NCBI RefSeq assembly: GCF_905372745.1
Contig: NZ_CAJPQR010000010.1
Location: 9,338 to 73,337, forward strand
Reading direction: 5' to 3'
Length of the DNA: 64,000 bases
DNA from: an uncultured Campylobacter sp.
Lineage (GTDB): Bacteria; Campylobacterota; Campylobacteria; Campylobacterales; Campylobacteraceae
This document shows, one piece after another, positions 59,703 through 64,000 of this stretch (within the stretch, counting starts at the first letter, position 1; each line of letters begins with the position of its first letter). The notes under the pieces were generated by a model that did not search any database, was not told where the DNA came from, and saw only the letters and a program-made list of their open reading frames with translations. The position numbers and the translations under genes were made by a program.

Positions 59703-60102
59703 TCTTCTCTAGTATATGCGCTACTTTTTCGTAGTTTTTAGCCGCTATTTTTTTAGATAGCAGCACACCGTCTATGATCGCGGCTAACAAAATAAGCGTA
59801 AATAAATTGTCTATGCCGGAGTCTGGACGAGGAACGGCTGCGGCAAATACCAAAAACGTAAGCACTATAAAAACAATGCCGATTACCGGACTGTTTACGT
59901 AAAATCTGTGCCCTCCAAAACACCCGAACAACAGAGCAAAAACCCAAACTAAAGTCGGCTTTTTCATATACGACGCATCGGCTACCAGCTGCGAGCTTTG
60001 GGCATCGTCTAGCTCCTCAAGCCTTTTACTTATCACGAGCTCGGTATATAAATTTGACGGTAGCCTCGATTTTAATTCATTTATTAGCAGTATATTTTTC
60101 AT
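59692..60102 (-). CDS. TM2-domain protein, second of the triplet
   Basis: The 136-aa protein has the same plan: helical N-terminus (LKSRLPSNLYTELVISKRLEELDDAQSSQL), then WVFALLFGCFGGHRFYVNSPVIG and a second membrane segment (LFTLILLAAIIDGVLL). The N-terminal L-P-S/N-x-x-Y pattern is shared with the first paralogue. Start overlaps the first gene's end closely (3 bp gap). Confidence 0.82.
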   Translation of the reverse strand: MKNILLINELKSRLPSNLYTELVISKRLEELDDAQSSQLVADASYMKKPTLVWVFALLFGCFGGHRFYVNSPVIGIVFIVLTFLVFAAAVPRPDSGIDNLFTLILLAAIIDGVLLSKKIAAKNYEKVAHILEKNAR

Positions 60103-60105
60103 TTT

Positions 60106-60423
60106 TTACATGATGGCTGAATTTAATAGTTCTAGATTATCTTTTTTGATACCGTTATAGACGAAATATAAATCCGCTAACGCCCAAAAACCAAGGCCTC
60201 CTAGCGTTATAAGCTTTAAAGCGCCTAGCAAAATATCGCCTTTATAAAATCTATCCACGCCAAAAGCCCCAAAGCAAAGTCCAAGCGCCAGGCCGACTAC
60301 CGGGCTTTTTAAATTTAGTATCGATACGGCTCTTGCCTTGTCGTCGCTTAAGCCGTCTAGCTTATCCTTCATATAAAAAGCATCGTTTGGAAGCTTATCT
60401 TTTAAAGCAAGATATAAACTCAT
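60106..60423 (-). CDS. TM2-domain protein, first of the triplet
   Basis: The 105-aa protein starts MSLYLALKDKLPNDAFYMKDKLDGLSDDKA and continues with VVGLALGLCFGAFGVDRFYKGDILLGALKLITLGGLGFWALADLYFVYNG, a clean TM2 domain of two helices. It is the shortest and most canonical copy and probably heads the leftward operon of three. Confidence 0.85.
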   Translation of the reverse strand: MSLYLALKDKLPNDAFYMKDKLDGLSDDKARAVSILNLKSPVVGLALGLCFGAFGVDRFYKGDILLGALKLITLGGLGFWALADLYFVYNGIKKDNLELLNSAIM

Positions 60424-60595
60424 TTTTATCCTTTACGTTAAATTTGTAGGCGTATTTTATCCCCCTCACTTAAAATAAATTGAAATTTTATTTATTTTAC
60501 GTTGCAGTATATTAATCCAAACTACTTAAGCAAGGTCAAGACGCCCGCGCGAAAAATAAGAGTATAATTATCCAAATTTAAAACAAGGATAAAAA

Positions 60596-60934
60596 ATGAG
60601 CGATTTTTTCAAAGGCGCCGAGCAGTTTAACGCCGAAGGCGCGACGGTTCCGTTTTATAGATATAGCCAAGGCGGCGTGGATTTCGTCGGTTTTGACAGC
60701 CGTCCCTGCGTACCGCCAGAGCCTATGGTAAATGCGCTGATAGCAATCAAATTTGCAAACCGAAACACCAAAATCGTGATGGTAAATCATAAATTCCCAG
60801 CCGGACTGATCCCTAAAATTGCGGAGCAGTTTGACATCGAGCGCGAGGATTTAGAGGGTGGGGCGGTCAAGATGACTTTTAGCCTAAAACAAGGCGCAGA
60901 CGTCAAAAACGTAGACACAAGCCTTTGCCACTGA
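60596..60934 (+). CDS. DUF2249-like protein
   Basis: The 112-aa soluble protein has the DUF2249 pattern D-x-R-P-x-x-P-P-E-P (FDSRPCVPPEPMVNALIAIK) followed by IVMVNHKFPAGLIPKIAEQF. The fold resembles TusA-like small proteins. DUF2249 genes are often linked to NO or nitrite reduction. It starts a rightward group of three overlapping or adjoining genes (NnrS-like and DUF59 follow), eight bases before the next. Confidence 0.72.
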   Translation: MSDFFKGAEQFNAEGATVPFYRYSQGGVDFVGFDSRPCVPPEPMVNALIAIKFANRNTKIVMVNHKFPAGLIPKIAEQFDIEREDLEGGAVKMTFSLKQGADVKNVDTSLCH

Positions 60935-60942
60935 GATAGGCT

Positions 60943-62145
60943 ATGCTTTTGAACACCTTTGCGCCGCCTTTTAAGCTAGTGGGCGGTTATTTTATCGCGG
61001 GCATTTGCTTTTTGATCGCGAGTATTCCCGCCTTTTTCGCGGCTGATTTTGAGACGATAGCTGGGCTTGAGACGGCGGGATTTTTACATATATTTTTCGT
61101 CGGATTTGTGATGAGCATCATCATCGGCGCGCTTTATCAGCTCACTTCGGTGATTTTAGAAAAGCCGTTTTCGACGATCAAGGGCGCGGTGGCAAATTTA
61201 GCCCTTTACTGCATGGGCGTAGCGTCGATGAGCTACGGGATGATCAGCGGCAAAACGGGCTTCATACACGGCGGCGGCATGGCGCTTTTTCTCGCGCTGC
61301 TTTTTTTTGGCACGACCTATATCGTTAGCTTTATGGACAATGAAAAAAAGAGCTTCGCGGCCTTTATGCTTTTTGTTTCGGCGATATTTTTACTCGCCGG
61401 CATCTCGCTTGGATTTTGCCTTTTGATGATACTTTCGGGCACTTTGCCGATGGATTTTATGTTCGCGCTTAAATTTCACGTATATTTCGTGCTCGGCTTT
61501 GTTTTTTTCATCATCGTCGGCGTGGCGACCGTGCTGCTACCGATGTTTGCCCTGGCGCACGATCTAAAATTTACGCTTAGCAAATTTGCCTTCGGATTTT
61601 ATATTTTTGCCGGCGTTTTGCTCTTTTTTAGCGAAATTTATGCGTACTTTGCATTTGGAGCGGCGATCGTTTGCTTCGTCGCCGAGGCGCTACATATCCT
61701 AAAAAAGCGCGTTCGCAAGGCGTATGACTACTGGAACGTTAATATCGCTCTTTCGCTCGCGGCCTTTGTACTTTTTTGCGTATTGATTGCGGCGGATAGA
61801 TACGATATGGCGGTGTTTATGCTGATTTACGGATTTTTGTTCGCCTTCATCGCAGCTCATCTTTACAAGATTGCGCCGTTTCTCATCTGGTACCACTACG
61901 TAGCGCCCTTTGTGGGTAAAACAAAGGTGCCGCTGCTAGATCAGATGATACTTAAAAAGCCAGCATATATCGGTATCGGTTTTAATGCTCTTGGTCTCAT
62001 GCTTTATGAGCTTGGCGTCTGGCTGGAGATAAAATCGCTCGCGCACTGCGGTGTGGCTTGCCTGCTAGTTAGCATCGTTTTGGTCGCGATAAATATGATA
62101 AATGTTTTTAAATTTACGAAATTTGGAGTAAAGGAAGAAAAATGA
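60943..62145 (+). CDS. Polytopic membrane protein (NnrS / heme-oxidase subunit I-like)
   Basis: The 400-aa protein has about twelve hydrophobic segments with conserved His in GFLHIFFVGFVMSIIIGALYQL, FHVYFVLGFVFFIIVGVATVLLP and LIWYHYVAPFVG. The arrangement resembles NnrS and the catalytic-subunit fold of heme-copper oxidases, so heme binding is likely. Role in nitric oxide response is an inference from family and from the DUF2249 neighbour. It overlaps the next gene by four bases. Confidence 0.7.
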   Translation: MLLNTFAPPFKLVGGYFIAGICFLIASIPAFFAADFETIAGLETAGFLHIFFVGFVMSIIIGALYQLTSVILEKPFSTIKGAVANLALYCMGVASMSYGMISGKTGFIHGGGMALFLALLFFGTTYIVSFMDNEKKSFAAFMLFVSAIFLLAGISLGFCLLMILSGTLPMDFMFALKFHVYFVLGFVFFIIVGVATVLLPMFALAHDLKFTLSKFAFGFYIFAGVLLFFSEIYAYFAFGAAIVCFVAEALHILKKRVRKAYDYWNVNIALSLAAFVLFCVLIAADRYDMAVFMLIYGFLFAFIAAHLYKIAPFLIWYHYVAPFVGKTKVPLLDQMILKKPAYIGIGFNALGLMLYELGVWLEIKSLAHCGVACLLVSIVLVAINMINVFKFTKFGVKEEK

Positions 62146-62435
62146 AAGAAAAAATATACGATGCGCTCTCAAACATCGTCGATCCCGAGGTGGGCTTTGA
62201 TATCGTGTCATTAGGGCTGATTTACGACGCGGTTTGCGACGAGAACGGCAAGGCGAAGGTCACAATGACGCTATCTACGCGCTCATGCCCGCTGCATGAG
62301 ATGATACTGGGCTGGGTAGAGACGGCGGTGCTGAATGTCGACGGCGTAAAAGAGTGCGAGATAGACCTCGTGTGGGAGCCTGCGTGGAGTATCGAGATGG
62401 CAAGCGACGAGGTAAAGGCGCAGCTAGGAGTGTAG
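62142..62435 (+). CDS. DUF59 (MIP18/SufT-like) metal-sulfur cluster assembly factor
   Basis: The 97-aa protein matches the MIP18/DUF59 domain: IYDALSNIVDPEVGFDIVSLGLIYDAVCDENGKAKVTMTLSTRSCPLHEMI, with the conserved Asp-Pro-Glu and the functional Cys in TRSCPLH. Such proteins help mature or repair Fe-S proteins. It is translationally coupled to the NnrS-like gene. Confidence 0.9.
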   Translation: MKEKIYDALSNIVDPEVGFDIVSLGLIYDAVCDENGKAKVTMTLSTRSCPLHEMILGWVETAVLNVDGVKECEIDLVWEPAWSIEMASDEVKAQLGV

Positions 62436-62663
62436 TTTTAGCTTGCTTGCCCCGTCTTAGCCTGCGGGTACTGGTTTTTCGCCCTGCCCGTTCGTTTAAA
62501 TTTGTTTTATTTAGACTAATGTCGGGGCGTAAAATTTGAGCTAGCGCAAAGACGGCAGCATTTTAAATGAGAGCTTAAATTTACCTAACTTATTTAGCGT
62601 TCTTTGCTTGCTTTTATTTTTCCCGAACCTAGTCTTTAAATTTAATCATCTCGTATTCTTCAT

Positions 62664-63047
62664 TTAAGCCATATTTTTCTTTAGTTTATTCGTACCAAGC
62701 ATCGTGTTCTTCCCAAAAAACATTAGTATCGCAGGGCGTTGTGTCCTATGCCCTTTGGCTATCTCCATTGCGTTATGATAGGTGAGCTCGTGCGTAATGC
62801 AAAATAGATTATCAAGATCTTTAGGTGGGGTTGTAAACAGGCTATTTTGAGCTAATTTCTCAGTAGCCTCTTCCCGGCTAACTCCCGCATAGCACGCCAT
62901 ATAGTGCTTAAGCCATTCGCAATGAGAATAGCGGTTGTAAATCCAACAACATTGGTCTTTTGCGTCTTCATATACTATTGCGTCGCACAAGCCGTTTTCA
63001 TGAGGCTTGGTTCCTATTTGTGCTAATCTTTTTTGCAAGGCGTTCAT
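62664..63047 (-). CDS. Cys-rich hypothetical protein (accessory)
   Basis: The 127-aa protein has six Cys in the first half (LCDAIVYEDAKDQCCWIYNRYSHCEWLKHYMACYAGVS) and a basic tail. No family recognised. Base composition is lower in G+C than the rest of the window and codon use differs. As the third gene of a leftward set with immunity-like genes it may be one more immunity protein or an inhibitor; a small effector cannot be ruled out. Confidence 0.55.
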   Translation of the reverse strand: MNALQKRLAQIGTKPHENGLCDAIVYEDAKDQCCWIYNRYSHCEWLKHYMACYAGVSREEATEKLAQNSLFTTPPKDLDNLFCITHELTYHNAMEIAKGHRTQRPAILMFFGKNTMLGTNKLKKNMA

Positions 63048-63164
63048 TTAGTTGCTTTTTCTAAAGGCAATTCCGTAAAATTTATTATACCGAAATGGCT
63101 CTATTTTCCAGCCGCTGATGCTAAGATACTTAGGATATATCTTTCGTTGTATTTATATTTTGAA

Positions 63165-63500
63165 TTATCTTTTCTTAATCAAAATATCTCCTTCACAAAG
63201 CCAAAGGGGTTCATTTTCTATCTTTAGCTCCTCCCACCATCGTTTTTCTTCCGTTTCGGCATCATCTACTATGCGAAAACTAGCAAAATCTGTACGAGGC
63301 GGAGGCAATACAATAATCCTCTCTATAGCTGCGGGTTCCAAATGATAAGTATCTGAAAGTTTTTTAAGAAACAATAGCTGTTCTAGCTCCTTTTTATAAC
63401 TTACAAGCGCTTGTTTCTCCTCTTGCAAAAGAGAAACTTCTTTAAGCTGATGAATTATTTTCTGAAGTTCGTCTTCTATAAGTTGTTTTGCTGTTTTCAT
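63165..63500 (-). CDS. Coiled-coil hypothetical protein (accessory)
   Basis: The 111-aa protein begins MKTAKQLIEDELQKIIHQLKEVSLLQEEKQAL, a clear coiled coil, then a proline-containing region and ends with a Trp-rich segment (KRWWEELKIENEPLWLCEGD). ATG 63500 overlaps the stop of the next upstream gene (TAATG). No family recognised; A/T-rich like its neighbours. Confidence 0.6.
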   Translation of the reverse strand: MKTAKQLIEDELQKIIHQLKEVSLLQEEKQALVSYKKELEQLLFLKKLSDTYHLEPAAIERIIVLPPPRTDFASFRIVDDAETEEKRWWEELKIENEPLWLCEGDILIKKR

Positions 63501-63991
63501 TATTGTAGTCCGTATTTGCTCCAGCCCCCATCGTGCCTTTGGCATTCGTCAATTCGCCACTCGCCCTCTTTTCTGGTGATAAGAAAGCGAAACTGATCAT
63601 CACGATTATTTTGGGTATAGAGGTATATTTTATTTCTAGTTACCAATTCACTATCAATGATTTGATGCGCTCTATAAGTACCTCCTTCATTTAGTGAAAA
63701 ATGAATCCCTTCAGGACGATAGCCCGCCCTGCGCTTGTCGGTACAATACTTTTGGAAGAGAGCTTTGCATTTTTCCTCTACCAAAAGCTCACCTTCTTCT
63801 GTATCATCGCTTTTAGCCGCAAAAGCCTCCCACTGGGTCATTGCCGCAAAGAAATCCAAAAGTAGTTGCTTTACTACGGGCAAATCATCGGTAGGGGTTG
63901 CCGCTGGTTTCTTCTTTCCTGTCGTACGTTGCGCCTGCTCAAAGGCTTTTATCTGCTCGGCAGTGAAAGGTTTATCAAGGTAGAAACTCAC
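63500..63991 (-). CDS. NTF2-fold immunity-like protein, possibly cut by the window edge
   Basis: The 163-codon frame (from GTG 63991; open to the window end before it) has a helical first half and a late beta-rich segment FRFLITRKEGEWRIDECQRHDG typical of NTF2-like folds, including NTF2-fold immunity proteins of Rhs and other polymorphic toxins. The true start may be outside the window. The toxin would lie upstream, beyond 64000. Family assignment is by fold pattern only. Confidence 0.5.
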   Translation of the reverse strand: MSFYLDKPFTAEQIKAFEQAQRTTGKKKPAATPTDDLPVVKQLLLDFFAAMTQWEAFAAKSDDTEEGELLVEEKCKALFQKYCTDKRRAGYRPEGIHFSLNEGGTYRAHQIIDSELVTRNKIYLYTQNNRDDQFRFLITRKEGEWRIDECQRHDGGWSKYGLQ

Positions 63992-64000
63992 CTTGTTGTA

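Overview
The window is chromosomal DNA of an epsilonproteobacterium and almost certainly a Campylobacter of the higher-GC oral/gut group (showae, rectus, curvus, concisus type). The evidence is the flagellar set (flgI-flgJ-flgM-flgN-flgK and flaG-fliD-fliS), the kefB/hspR/cbpA/htrA/two-component block, the secA/lolA/Pif1-helicase block and the rsmH/ppiD/ftsA/ftsZ block. All of these resemble, from memory, gene groups of C. jejuni. Species assignment inside the group is inference.

Layout. 1-3.8 kb: start of gatB, then atpB, a TSUP exporter, periplasmic Cu,Zn superoxide dismutase and a TIGR02757 protein. 3.8-11.6 kb: two flagellar groups, one leftward (flgI to flgK, with a sigma-54 type promoter) and one rightward (flaG-fliD-fliS and a FliT-position gene), separated by rsmD. 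11.7-14.4 kb: a SUKH-like gene, the RNase P RNA gene, and small genes. 14.6-26.4 kb: a long leftward run of housekeeping genes (truD, thiL, ubiD-type decarboxylase, hemC, fxsA, proS, hemA, polyprenyl synthase, DUF2018, HAD phosphatase). 26.5-28.5 kb: metY, two perfect hairpins and a phase-variable gene with a G9 tract. 28.5-37.4 kb: K+/H+ antiporter, HspR, CbpA, HtrA, an orphan large gene, and a CprRS/ArsRS-type two-component system, a stress and envelope block. 37.6-38.6 kb: an orphan gene behind a frameshifted gene. 39-48.5 kb: Lol-type permease, SecA, LolA, Pif1-like helicase and a lipoprotein joining NlpC/P60 and M15 peptidase domains, all bearing on envelope building. 49.2-57.8 kb: small metabolic genes, then rsmH, an FtsL-like gene, ppiD, ftsA and ftsZ. 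57.8-59 kb: gene-free DNA with duplicated coding remnants. 59.2-62.4 kb: three tandem TM2 proteins, then a DUF2249 / NnrS-like / DUF59 operon. 62.6-64 kb: an AT-richer accessory block whose genes look like immunity proteins of a polymorphic-toxin locus continuing past the right edge.

The strongest unexplained signals are: (1) a poly-G tract that places a signal peptide one base out of frame with an alanine-rich helical protein; (2) extreme repetition of the palindrome AAATTT, including inverted pairs that form terminators, which could be a methylation-linked DNA uptake signal (AAATTT is a case of RAATTY); (3) a structured repeat found just behind the stop codons of two unrelated genes; (4) a repeat-rich, G-quadruplex-capable intergenic region at 43.9-44.5 kb; (5) a duplicated decayed coding tail behind ftsZ.
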